Source: Physcomitrium patens | Taxonomy: Eukaryota > Streptophyta > Bryopsida > Funariales > Funariaceae | Direction: 5' to 3' | Assembly: GCF_000002425.4 (NCBI RefSeq) | Contig: NC_037259.1 | Span: 2,087,218-2,151,217, forward strand | Length of the DNA stretch: 64,000 nt | Part shown: in pieces, positions 37,537-49,400 of the stretch | Layout of the letters: every line of letters starts with the position of its first letter | Position numbering within the stretch: position 1 is the stretch's first letter | Translations under genes and position numbers: made by a program | The notes under the pieces: generated by a model | Told to the model about the DNA's origin: nothing | Database searches by the model: none | What the model saw: the letters and a program-made list of their open reading frames with translations, nothing else

Positions 37537-37955
37537 ATGGAGAATCAACAACTAGTGGATTCGACTGAAGAGCCTTCATTTGTTGACCTGTAAGATGAGA
37601 CATTATAATTATCACAACCTTCAAGACGATGCAATCTAGATGAAGATCCTCAAGAACTATATGTTTTTCCTCAAATAAATGGCAAGATACTATGCATTTG
37701 ATATCACGACCTTAGAAGAGACTCCTGATGTTTGATAATTTTATTAAAGGTAGGAACTACTCCTTGTGGTATTCCAAATATTTTATTTGAAGTTATGAAG
37801 GCCTTAACAATGATCAAATAATAGGGTTGTCTTCCCGCCTTGGTATGTGATACTATCGATGGTTGAGAGGCCCTATGAACTATCTTTGAAGAGAACAAAG
37901 ATCTGAGTAGGTGGCAAATATAATTTGTTATATCATAGATTTTTTCAACATATAA
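37537..37955 (+). pseudogene. Element C extra 3' ORF (ORF3), decayed
   Basis: Starts MENQQLVDSTEEPSFVDL and ends IIDFFNI, with the same start and end as in A and B. It is 4 bases shorter because of a deletion near 37788, and it has many stops. It shows that ORF3 was present before the three copies separated. Confidence 0.7.
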
Positions 37956-38002
37956 TATTCGCTCTTTGTGGAACTCATTTCTAGAAGGGGAGGGAAGAAT
38001 AA

Positions 38003-38561
38003 TGTCACAGACATATACATGTAAGATAATAATTACCTATAAAAGTAGATAGAAGTAAGTAGAATTAGTTGAAAATAAATTAGTTCTATAAATTCTTCTA
38101 TAAAAGCTTCCTAAAAGCTTTATAGATACTACTTTGATTTTATAGGTGTCTATAATTGATTTTTTGGATTAAAAAAGTGGTCAACCAGTTGGCCATGTGC
38201 CACACATGTTATTAGCTTGAAGACCAAACTAACTATGTGGCCCACATGTAGAAAAACTTGACTTGTCAGTTAAGGCAAGTGTCCTACAAAGTAAACAAAT
38301 ATTGGAGGTCCTATAGAACATCACCACATAGCCCCTAGTTAGATAGTATATATAGAGACAAAAGTGAAGCCTTCTTCACTCTTGTTAACTCTTTTCTTGC
38401 TTCTAGTCTAGTTTCAAGAGTCTTAAGTTTTCTTATCTTTTGGCAATAAGCCATTCTAATTTCTTTTTAATATACGTACTTCTTTATTTCTATTTTGTTA
38501 TTCTTTCTTTGACTTGGATTTCATCGATTTATGCATCATCTTTTAGTTCATGTCATTGATA
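38003..38561 (+). repeat. Element C 3' LTR
   Basis: Begins TGTCACAGAC after a purine tract and runs about 559 bases to CATTGATA. It is visibly more diverged from A than B is. Confidence 0.9.
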
Positions 38562-38569
38562 ACTTCTTA

Positions 38570-39440
38570 TATCAAGAACAAATCCAATCTCTTGATGGAA
38601 GAGTCGAAAGAGGTAGTGTCAAAGATGCCATATGCTACCCACTTTAGCATTGATCACATAAAAGCATGTTAGTAGTCCCTTTTTTTTCACTACATATAAA
38701 ACAAAGAAGACCAATTGGCACAACTGTCAATTATGGATGTATAGAGTTATCAATAGGCAGATGACAAGGAGAACAATTTTTTGAATGCTTCCAACTCTCT
38801 TGTCCATCCTTGTCTTCTTACAAAAAAAATATCATCAAGTAGGACATCTTTTACATGTAGAATTATAAGCCTTGCTTTAATACTAAGTGTTGTGGGTACT
38901 TCATGTTGAAAGTATACATAATCTCCTTTAGAAAATCTTTGCAACTTGGATCAATAAGTTCTACTGCAAATGTGACCATATTACAAATTGTCACAATATT
39001 GAACAAAAGATAAATTTTCTATAGCAAAAGATATGGCCTATTTAAAGAACTTTGCTTGTTCATGTAGACATTGAGCCAAAACATTAGAATCATTTAGGTC
39101 TATAATTGTGGCATACTTTTCATGTATTGAATTAAATAGAATTGGCTCCCATCCATACAACAATTGATAAGGACTATAAGATGCAAAAGATGCTTGTCTA
39201 TTGAAGCAATAAGCCATTGCAATCTATGGCAACATCAAGTTTCAATTACGATAGTTGCTATAAAATAATTCATACTTTTGTAATCCACATTTGATAATGT
39301 GAATAATCCGTTTAGCTAGGCCATCTGACTCAAGATGATTTCTAGGTGTGATACAATGATCTATCAAAGCTTTAGTACTTAAAGCTTCAAAACTTCCAAA
39401 AAACTCTCTTCCTTGATTTATTAAGACTTCAACAGGCAAT
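38570..39440 (-). pseudogene. Gypsy integrase remnant of a different family
   Basis: The minus-strand frame from 39439 has the integrase core landmarks GREFFGSFEAL and a DGLAKRIIHIIK segment (the usual 'H.EADGLAER' region), then SPYQLLYGWEP near 39150. A later frame (38944-38750) resembles the integrase C-terminal domain (FSKGDYVYFQ). Several stops. The wording differs from the chromovirus family, so it is another Ty3/gypsy lineage. Both ends are cut by neighbouring elements. Confidence 0.75.
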
Positions 39441-39462
39441 TTATTAAGACTTCAACAGGCAA
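39418..39462 (+). repeat. 22-bp tandem duplication at a transposon junction
   Basis: The TTATTAAGACTTCAACAGGCAA segment (22 bases) occurs twice in succession where the minus-strand gypsy remnant ends and the copia element begins. Confidence 0.85.
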
Positions 39463-42400
39463 CTTATTGAAGAGAATGAAAACAATCAACCACTTGAAGT
39501 AGCATTGCCATCTTTAGAAATCAACAACATCAACTCTGGATGGTTTCTTGATAGTGGTGCCACTAAGCACGTTACTAGGAACCACCATCAGCTTCACAAC
39601 ATAGAATCTTATAGCTGTAACATCAAAACAACTAGGCAAAGTCACCACATTATTGGAAAAAGCAATGTGAAATTCAATCTTCCATCTGATGCAATAAAAG
39701 AGAAACCAAATAATTTTTTACATTTGTGGATTGAAGAAAATTTTGTTATCCATAAGCTCATTCATGGATAACAGGATCATTGCATGCTTTAATGTTAAAA
39801 AATGTGTGTTATACAGCAAAGGGCACAACAAGGTCATATCCGAAGGAATTCAAAACAACATCAACAAGCTATATCAGCTTACATCACACCACAAATCCAC
39901 CTCCGTAAACCTTGCACAAACCGATCTCTACAAGGTAAAATTGTGGCATTACAGACTATGTCACATTAATTACTCTCGATTACATGATCTAGCTGCACAC
40001 AATATGGCCACAAATATCCCTTATTTAGTAGTTCACCAACAGATTTGCAACCACTACAAGCAAGGCAAACAATCACAGATGAGTCTCCCTTAGAAAAGTG
40101 AAACATGATCTTGAAAAATATTGGAACTGATCAACATTGACATTTGCGGGTCATTCCCAACAACGTCTCTTGGGGGCTTGAACTACGTACTGTTCATAGT
40201 AGATGACTGTAGCCGTTTTATTTAGGTGTATTTTCTACATCAGAAATTGCAAGCCTTCACAAAGTTTAGAGATTTCAAGAATATGATTGAATTAGAATTG
40301 AAAACAAAAATCCAGTCCGTGCGAAGTGACCGCAGAGGGGAGTTTTTGTTGGATGAGTTTAACTCACTATGCCGAGACAATGGGATAAGACGGTAGCTCA
40401 CTAACGCATCCGCTTTAGAACAAAACGGTATTGTGGAACGAGCTAATCAAAAAATTCTTGACATGGCCCACACCATGATTATTCATGCTAGAATGACGAA
40501 CTTCTTATGGATAGAGGCCATAAATATTATTGCCTTCTCACCAGATCCAATGCGAAGTCAATCCCTTCTAAAGGTAACACCGTATCAGATACTATTTAAC
40601 AAACGCCCTAATTTATTATACTTCCGTGTTTTTCGATCCATGCCCTATACATGGATTAAGAAAGATCAGCGTGATAAATTCCAATCTCGCACAAAGACCG
40701 GCTTTTTTGTCGGATACGATCACAAGAGTAAAGGTTTTTGAATCTGGCTTCGGGCCGATCACAAACTTATGATATCCTGTAACGTGCGCTTTGACAAAAC
40801 GAGCATTCTAAATGGAGAATTAATGACAAACTGAAACCAACTTCAGAGCCAAGATAGCGACAACGTAATTGGCAGGGCCGCTGCAGCCACACCAATACAA
40901 ATCAAAGCCAAACACTACACTTCGTCACCTGCACCTAACCACAGCAGCAACACAAACAGAGATTTGGACGTCAAGGAACCAAATAACATTGTCGATCAGA
41001 TTCCCGCGACAACCTTTCGTGACAACGCCTTTGGATCTTTGGCCATGCCAGCATGTACATCAAATGCAATAGACTCATCATCCGAACACAATATCATACG
41101 TCGACATTCCACCCTGACTAAAGAATCCTCCTCCAGATTAAAGAATAGTATCATGCTCTCGTGCGACAGCAATCAGAAACTACCAAAATTATTGGCACCA
41201 TCTCCATTTGATTCAGACACACCCCATCTATATATAGAGTACGATTGCTTCTTTGGAATTACTAAAGAATCTTCAGATCGAATACACTTCAAAGAAGTCG
41301 ACGTTGACCTTAACTGGAAGGAGGCGATCGAACAGGAGCGCAACTCTATCATCCGAAATAACACTTGGAAAATCTGCAACCTCCCACCAGGTGCATCAAT
41401 TGTCACAGCAATATAGACCTTTAAGGCCAAAAGTGGAGCCAATGGAAAACCTACCAAACGAAAGGCGCGGCTAGTTGCATGCGACTTCCAACATATCTAT
41501 GGAATGGGTTACGATGAAGTCTTCGCTCTGGTTGCGAAGTGAAAAGTAGTGCGCTCCATCGTAGCCCTCGTAGCCAGTAACATATCCATCTCGATGTGAG
41601 ATTGGCATTTTTAAATGGTGATCTAATAGAAACGGTATGTATGCTCATCCTTGACGGGTTGCGCAACGCCACCAATTCCACCAAGGTAAGTCGATTACAC
41701 AAGTCACTCTACAGCTTAAAGCAGACACCGCGCGCATGGTTCGAGAAGATAAATGATTTTCTAGACACATACAATTTCGGTAGAACCAAAGCAGATTATA
41801 GTCTTTATTTACTCCGAGACAACAAGGGCATCACCATCCTAATATTGTACGTTAACGATCTCTTGATCACCGGTTCCAGCAACAATAAAATCACTTGGAT
41901 TAAGAACCAGCTTGTGAGGTGTTTGAAATGTCCAATCTCGGCCACATAAATTTCTACTTGGGTATAGAATTTATTTGCAGCCCTGATGGAATCCTACACT
42001 CACAGAGAGCCTGCGCCACTTAGATATTAAAAGAATTCGGCATGGAAGTTTGCACTCCATCCTCCACACCCATGACAGAAGGGTTCAATCTAGATAGAGA
42101 GGATGATTCACCACAAGTTGATGCAAAGCGCTTCCAAAAGCTCGTGGGGATGTTCATACACTTGGTAAACACAAAACCAAAAATCTCTTTCACCACGGGA
42201 GTACTCATCAGATTCATGCATGATCATCGAGTTTCGCATCGACAAGCTGCAAACCAAGTCCTCTGATACATAAAAGATACACTAGAACTTGGAATTTTCT
42301 ATGAACAACGCCACAACTCAACAATTCTAGGTTTTACAAATTCTGACTGGGCGAACTGTAAGGTTGACAAAAAATCAATCACTGGCTGGGTATTCAAATC

Positions 42401-43409
42401 AGCAGGGGGGCGGATCTCGTGGGCATCTAAAAAGCAACACAACGTCACAATATCATTAACAAATGCTGAGGTAAGAGCATTAGCAGAAGGAATTTGTTAA
42501 GCCATCTAGCTTCAAACTCTAGCATCTAGAATTCATGGAACGAATCAGGAACCCATCTCCATCTTCTGCAACAATTGAAGCACACTCAAATCTGCCCGCA
42601 ATCCGGTGTGTCACAACAAATCCAAACACATGGAGATGTGGTTACATTATATATGGGAAATTGTACTCACTGGAATAGTAGACATCTTCTACATATCAAT
42701 CCATGAGCAGATTGCAGATATCTTTACCAAAGCCACAGGAAGGAATAGATTTGTGAAACTTAGAAGTGAAATGGGAATGAGAAACTTAACTTTATCATCA
42801 AAATCCTAAATAGAACACAACCTATCAGAAACCCTAGAAAAACTAGTTTCCAATTACAAGACGTTTCGCTTCCTCCATTGTTCTAAAACTCTTGTAGATT
42901 GCACCTCAAAATCTAGTCACCTGCCTCTTGCAATCCGACCACCTGTAGTACACTCCAAGACAACATCCATGGCAAACAGCGTAGAAACGTGATCAACAAC
43001 CAGGAGCATCAGGCTCGTCTCTCAAAGAAACTGACTCCTCAGATCAAATCACATCGAAACCCTCACTGTTTACTGGAAGCCACAACAAAAAAAGGAGATT
43101 ATCTGGACACCAGCCAAAAATTTGATGAAGTGCCGCCAAAAGAAACCAGAAGCTTAATACAAGCATCTGAATTTGCAAAGATATTGACTGATGCTTACAA
43201 TCTCTTCCAATTAAGGTAAAACACTTAAAATGTCTTGCACTTTCTCATTCTAAAACCACAAAGATAGAAACACAAGCAAAAAAGCCTAAGCATCGCAACA
43301 ACTAAAATCCACTTGACTACCCATTTTCCTTCAACTTATGAAACTTGTAACACCCCGATCGCGCTGTCGCATTGCAATAAAACTTATCCAAGACTCTAAG
43401 TGCGGGGGG
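39463..43409 (+). pseudogene. Decayed Ty1/copia gag-pol
   Basis: Order is diagnostic of copia (integrase before RT). Protease WFLDSGATKHVTRN lies at 39540; the pre-integrase LWHYRLCHINYSRL at 39943; integrase with DICGSF (40137), SDRRGEF (40327) and NGIVERANQK (40425); RT with WKEAIEQERNSI (41317), RLAFLNGD (41599) and YVND in place of YVDD (41848); and RNase H with DWANCKVDKKSITGW (42346) and ADIFTKA (42714). Stops and frameshifts interrupt it at least ten times. Most of gag and the 5' LTR are missing, cut at the junction with the gypsy remnant. A G-rich tract lies at 43400-43409. Confidence 0.88.
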
Positions 43410-43556
43410 TGTTGGAGACATCCACTTCGAGTCTCCTAGACTCTGTCAAGATAGGAACGTAGACGAATAGCATCCATCCACTACTCAAAGCTTGTAAATG
43501 TACCAGTCCCTTACCCTTCAATAAAACAGTGTTGCCATTTCTTTAGTATCGTTGCA
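43410..43556 (+). repeat. Probable copia 3' LTR (start only secure)
   Basis: TGTTGGAGAC directly follows the polypurine tract, the usual start of a plant copia LTR. The end is unknown because no 5' LTR remains for comparison; 43556 (TTGCA) is a guess. Confidence 0.45.
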
Positions 43557-45530
43557 TATGCATGTATTAGGATCAGTGAGTAACGTTCAGGACCCATATT
43601 AGTGTCGCAGTTTATTCTCACATCAGACAGACGCAACTGGGTAAATGCAGATGCCAGCATTGGTGAAGAGGATTGGGTTGTAGTATCACTGGTGATGTGC
43701 AACGAATCAGCATTGTCCGATTGTAAATTTCATTGTGCGAATTTCATCACTTTGTTATCCTTCATCGACAAGTTGCACCCCAAAATTCTTGTAAGATGAT
43801 GTGGAGCGAGTCACAATGTCTTCGGATGCAAATGACAGTCTTTCAGAATTAGCGTGTGAGCAGTTTACAAGTGAAGTTAGTGTGTCGATTAGTTAACCAT
43901 GAGAGAGTACCTTGTCTTGCTCTTGCTAAGTGCCATGTGTTTGACCATGGAGGATGCAGGATCAGTCCTACCACAGCGCTGCCAATTCTGAATCTGATGT
44001 TTGCATTGTGTATCCGTTGGATGACAGTATCAATCTCGTCGTTATACGTCATTCGAAAACTACACGCCATCGAATTTACAAAACATCGGCATTTTAGGAT
44101 GGGTGCTTTAATATGCGACAGTGGCAGTTATCGTCTTTGGAGTCATTAGTTTTTCTATCCAATCGGGCAACATCTATCTACCCTTGGTCGCGATGGTACA
44201 TGAAGTAAGTTCCTTGCAGCATTGTTTTGGATCCAGCTGACGTATCTTTGTCTTTTCATCCTCACCACCTCCATTGCCGGGACTTTTTTTTATTTCATAA
44301 AATTATAATTTTACCTCTGTCAGGCCGTCATAGATAGCACAAATGAGAGTATCCTGTTTGTTTCACAATTCTTGTTGAATCTAGTCATACTAATTGTAGA
44401 ACTTGGTTGTGTATGTCCATGTTCTTGGGCAGCTTTTGCTTATTGTTGGACGAAGAATGTGTGCGTGTCGCAAATTGAAAGAAAAGCAGGGTTTTAATCC
44501 CATCTTGCCTACGACATTTCTACACAACACTTTGGCATCTACTGGGATTTTCTGAACCACAACTCTTTTGATTTTCTGTCTTTGGATCATCTCTCCTCTG
44601 GGACCTTTGCTGGGCCACTCACTTGTCAAGATTCTGAAACACTATTTTGTAATGTAACGCACTCTTGGTAGCTGCAGAGTCAAGTGCATTCATCACGCAA
44701 CAATATCAACAAACCTCCAGCTTCTGTAGCAGTGTCTTCAACATTCGATTCCCTATAATTCCTGAAATCTCATTGAATCGCCCGCTGTTGTCAACATCCA
44801 AGAATCACTTACACTCCAAAAAAGAATCCAGAAGTTCGAAAAATTAAAACAGACAGAAAGGTCTGTTGGCACCCTTTTGCGTGATACCTTGATGCTGCTA
44901 GGAAGATTCCTTTGAATAGGCGATGCGCGTTAATCGCAACAACAAATGTAGGCCTCTCCTGAACACTACTTTAAGACGATTACATGTGATGAATGTCCTG
45001 AAGAATGCGGATCCAATCACAATGCAGTGAGCACCCATCGTTCACAATACTTTTAGATCATTGTCAGTCTTCTGGACACTTCGCAAATTTCGAATTCTGA
45101 TTGGACATCTCCACCAAACACACAACACACACTGCTACTACTATTGCGAAGGGTTCTGAAGCAGAAGAACCTCTGAAAACGAAACCAGAAGAGGGAGGGA
45201 ATCATTCAACCCAACGTGAAATCTTCCCATTCACAAAAAATTACGAGTATTGTGACACCTGGGGGTTATTAAGAGCCAAGCGCAGGAGGGCAATCCGGCT
45301 GCCCTCAGCTGGGTTGGGTTCGGGCAGCGCACAACCGGATAAGCCCGTACCGGGCAGGTCCCCTGGTAAGTGTCATCGGCAAGGAATCTCTCATCACCAC
45401 TACGTCGAGGAGGCATTCTCTTTCTCTCGTCCCCTCGGAGCTCTCACCCTGCGAGGAGCCCCTTGAATTGCCTGCCATCCCGTGCTTCACCGTGCCGACC
45501 AAGCCCTCCCCTCATCTCATACTCTGGATG
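43557..45530. other. Fragmentary coding-like DNA, no gene recognised
   Basis: Base composition is balanced here, unlike the AT-rich spacers. Open frames of 60-120 codons occur on both strands (for example minus 43849-44070 and plus 45101-45466) but none resembles a known family or continues through plausible splice sites. It could hold a decayed gene or the distal promoter of the downstream TOC gene. Confidence 0.35.
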
Positions 45531-46461
45531 GTAAGCTCCAGGAGCATTGAATCTCATTTCAATCACTTGCATCCCCCCCCCCCCCCGCCCTTTGGAGACT
45601 CTCTTCTGTGAGGTTACGAGGTCTCTTGGAAGGGGGTACCGTTTCGGAGTATCCTCTCGCCGCAGTTATTTTCTTTCGGTAGATTTTGTTTGCGACTGTC
45701 TAGTGTTGTTCACTTGAGAAGATTGTTCGAATGATTGTGTGTATGGAAGAGGTTGTTTGGGGGTTTTGTGTCGAGGGATTTGAAGGGTTTAGTGTGGGTC
45801 GACATTCCATTTTTGGATGAGGGTAATAGTGTGGTTTAAACTTTGCTGTGGATATTTTTGGGTGTTGTCAGTGTGGGTGGTTTGGAACCCTTAGGGTGCA
45901 GTTTTAGGGTGGGGTTTTGGAGGGTTTAGAAGGTGATAAGGCCCTTAGAGTGCGCACAATTTGGTTGAACGAACGTGATGTCATTTGGGTTTGTGTGAGA
46001 TTTCTTGTTTTCTTTTGGTTTCATTCCCCGTAGAGATGGGTCTCTGTTGGGGATCTGAGGGAGCGTATAGGGTTTGTTGTGAGTTCGTAGCTGCTTCACA
46101 TGCTCAATTCTCTATTTAGGTTTATTTTGAAGGTAATAACTATCGTTTGCTTGTATGGTTTTCAGAGTTGTTGGCGAGCTTGGCTAAGAACTTGGATAAT
46201 GCTGCAATGTGTGTTACAGAATGAAGGATTGGTGTTTACTTGCTTATTAAAATAAAATTACTTCTCAGTTGGGTCATAATGATTTTCTGTGTTGCTTTAC
46301 TTATTGAGAAGCAGCAGATTGGGTGGTGATTGTAGGGGGTGAGCAGTTAGAAGAAGAGAAGCATTTTAATACCTATATGTGGGTGATGGTTTGTGCTGCC
46401 TCGGGAATGACACACTGACACCACGGTGGCAAGTTGAGGTTTTGGTGAAGCTCTTGAAATC
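45531..46461 (+). other. Probable leader region of the first TOC gene
   Basis: A C-rich run lies near 45573-45586. The G/T-rich stretch up to the ATG at 46462 has the look of a leader with an intron. A donor-like GGTAAG at 45529-45534 and an acceptor-like TTGTAG near 46331-46336 are possible but unproven. Confidence 0.3.
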
Positions 46462-49400
46462 ATGGAGACTCTTCGCAATGTGAGCAGCACGGAGAAGAGT
46501 AAGGAGAGCTCTGAGGCTGTGAGAGGTGCTAGTGAAACCTCTTCCATTCCTGAACGGAATAGTGGTGGTGGACCTGATGTTGAGGAAAGTGGAGGGAGGA
46601 TCAATTCTTACGCGGGGCCTAGTCCTCCTAGAGCACCCGTCACTGATGACACGGAAGATGAAGTAGAGGAAGTTGATGAAACCGAAGATGATGACAACGA
46701 CGATAGTGCTGTTGAGAATACCTCTAGCCTTGTGGATTCTGCGGCCAGCCGGCCTTTGGGTTCTTATGCAGATGCTCTGACGTCGATGCCTGTCGCCAAG
46801 GTAACTACCGAGGATGAAGAGCAAGACGATGACGACGACGATGCCGATAAAGCTGATGGTAAATGGAATTGCGCATTTTATTGCTTGTTTTTCCTTCTGC
46901 AGCATTTGTAGACATTGTGGTAAGAGGTAGGAACTATTTTGTGCTGCTGGCTGATACTTCGTCGTTTTGAAAACGTGTTAGAAGAGGAAGTCGACGATGA
47001 AGAATATGAAGAAGCAGATGACCAAGCTTCGGTTGAGGATTTGTACGGGAACTCCTCCGCATTGAGTAGAGGCAGTGAAGGTAGCTTGCCACGGAGTATA
47101 CCACGAATCATCGCGCGGGAGTCTGGTGATGATATTTCTGAAGAACCTTCAGAGGACGAATATAACGATATTTCAGAGGAGGAATATAATGAAGAAGCTG
47201 TGGAGGAAGCTGTAGAGCCTGAAGAGAAAGAGCAGGTTACCATGGAGGTAGAAGAGAAAGAACAATTCGAGTCTCCAGTTGCTGCGGAGGAGTCCACCGT
47301 GAAAGAGTTGAATGCCACACCTGCAGTAGTGCCCCCTGCAGATGCTGATGTTGGCGATGTCTCGAGGACAGATAACTCGAATGCAGAGGAGAGTCCTATG
47401 AATGCAGATGCTGATGTTGGTGATGTTTTGAAGAAAGAGAACTCGAATGCAGAGGAGAGCCCTATGAATTCAGATGCGTGTCGTGAAGAAGACATTGTTG
47501 CGGAGAAAGTCGAGAAAGAGTTGTCTCAAGCAGTAATGACTGAGGATTCGCAGGAAGTAGGATCTGCACAGTCGCAGGAGGAAGTTACCGAACTGATGCA
47601 GGCAGTGTCATCTCTTGCCGCTGAATCCGAATCTACTGACCAGGGAGTGAAGCAAGAAGTCGCCCCTGAGGTTGTTCCTCTTGCAACTTCAGAAATAAAG
47701 CAGGGTGAGTTGGAGGAGATTGAGCAAGCAACCACCCTACCGAAGACCGACGTGGAGACCAGAGGATGCTCATTGGATTTAGCCGAGGAGTTGCAGAAGC
47801 TATCTGTGTCACGTTCACTGAGCAACGATGTTTTGAAATCCGATGAAGCAGAGCGTGCAGCGATCATTGAGAATGCACCAGCTGAAAGTACCATTGACGA
47901 ATCTGTTGTTAATGTTGAAACTGTAACTGAGTCGGGGTACATTGTTAAGAGGGCCGCTTCAAACGATCTCATGGCTGAGTTGGAAAAGCTGGCTGCTGCT
48001 CGATTGGAGAAGGAAGCAAGTAACAATACTGTAAATCCTGTCAGAGAAGTAAGTGAGGATGATGTCAAGGATGTCTCGGGAGAGACCACCGTTGTAACTA
48101 CTAGCATATCGGAGGGAGCTAATGAGTCGTTGTCTAAGAAGGAAGACGAACCCGCTTTGATAGGATCCAATGTGCCCGAGGAACTTGAAGGGAATTCTCT
48201 TGAAGTTCAGTCGGCGATTACTACAGACCTAGAGAAAGTTAGCTCTACTCCCACACCTAGTAACGCCGAAAAAGAATCTCCTGAAGCGACTGAGGTACGA
48301 ATTGTGGAAGAAGGCAAGTTGGAAAAAGCAGATCCTTCAGTTGTGAATGAAGAATTGTCGAAGGAAATCCTGGAAGACCCAGAAGTGGTACCTAGTCCAG
48401 CGAAGATGTATACTGCCTTAAAAGCCGTCGACGGTGATATGCCAGTTTTGAAGTCAGAGAATGGAAATGTAGCTGGGGATGAAAATGTAGAATCAGAATC
48501 ACGGGTTCTTCCAGCGGTTGATTTCGCAGGCAAGGATGGTGACACGGACGCTAATACAGCGGACGAGGATAATGAGAATGATGAAGATGATGTAGATGAA
48601 GATGAAGACGAAGACGATGCAGATATGGATACAGCAAAGGCGCTAGCAGAGTTGGCTATGACAGCTGGAAAATCTGGTAATCCCGCTTTTGTAGATTGCT
48701 TATCTCAAATTTTTCTTACACTTATTGTTCTTAAGTCACATGTCCTTGCTTTGTCTTCTATCTTGCAACCTTCAGCGGATTGCTATGCGGAATATCCCAG
48801 CAACGTGTTATGATACAGTTGTCCTTGAGATGGCACGCTTGAAATTTCATGTTTTACCCGCTTGTCTTGTTCGGTTGTTTTCAGCACTGTAATGTACATG
48901 TTGACAGATTTCAGCACTTTGGATGATTTTCTGCTGTTGACAAGTCATCATCGGACTCCTGGCCCGTGTTTTCAAAGCATTTTGTCTTTGAGTTTCTCTT
49001 AGTGTTACTTTCTGTTTTGGGTACTTGTGAGGAACCCTTTGTCTTGCTTTTATGTAATAAGGAATTGTTTGCGTTGATCTTTTTTCAGGCGATGTTTCGG
49101 AGAGCGGCACCAAGCCATCCATGGGTGCAGCGGGACCCTCTTTGCCTTCTTTACCTCAACGGCCAGCTGTTAGAAAACCAATTGCTGCAACAGCATCGGA
49201 CTCGCCTGGCAGGAACACTCAGCGTCCTAACGGTGCCCTATCAACTCAAATTACAAGCACCACTGATGAGAGCGCTAGTAGCGACGCAGCAGAAGGCGAT
49301 GAAACTAGAGAGAAACTTCAGAACATCCGAGTGAAGTTCTTGAGGCTTGCTCACCGATTGGGACAATCCCCGCAAAATGTGGTTGTAGCCCAGGTGCTGT

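Larger units (their letters stand above)
18890..38561 (+). mobile_element. Chromovirus element C (oldest, interrupted by element B)
   Basis: This is a Ty3/gypsy element in plus orientation: truncated 5' LTR (18890-19300), gag fragment, pol with protease, RT, RNase H, integrase and chromodomain, an extra 3' ORF, a polypurine tract near 37981-38002 and a 3' LTR (38003-38561). It is cut in the chromodomain at 23203/37323 by element B, whose target duplication CTTAT flanks both sides. Removing B leaves about 5.5 kb; the shortfall against the 6.4 kb of A is explained by a deletion from the 5' LTR into gag. Coding is broken throughout. I see no matching target duplication (GCTTA on the left, ACTTC on the right). 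Confidence 0.9.

Noticed and set aside
18885-38566. Target duplication for element C
   Set aside because: The flanking 5-mers GCTTA and ACTTC do not match; one end has probably been altered.
45231-45420. Short GC-rich stretch resembling a structured RNA
   Set aside because: No tRNA cloverleaf or conserved boxes could be drawn.
46366-48545. Minus-strand Ser-rich frames opposite TOC exons 1 and 2
   Set aside because: Antisense shadows of the Asp/Glu-rich acidic domain; no domain and no independent start context.
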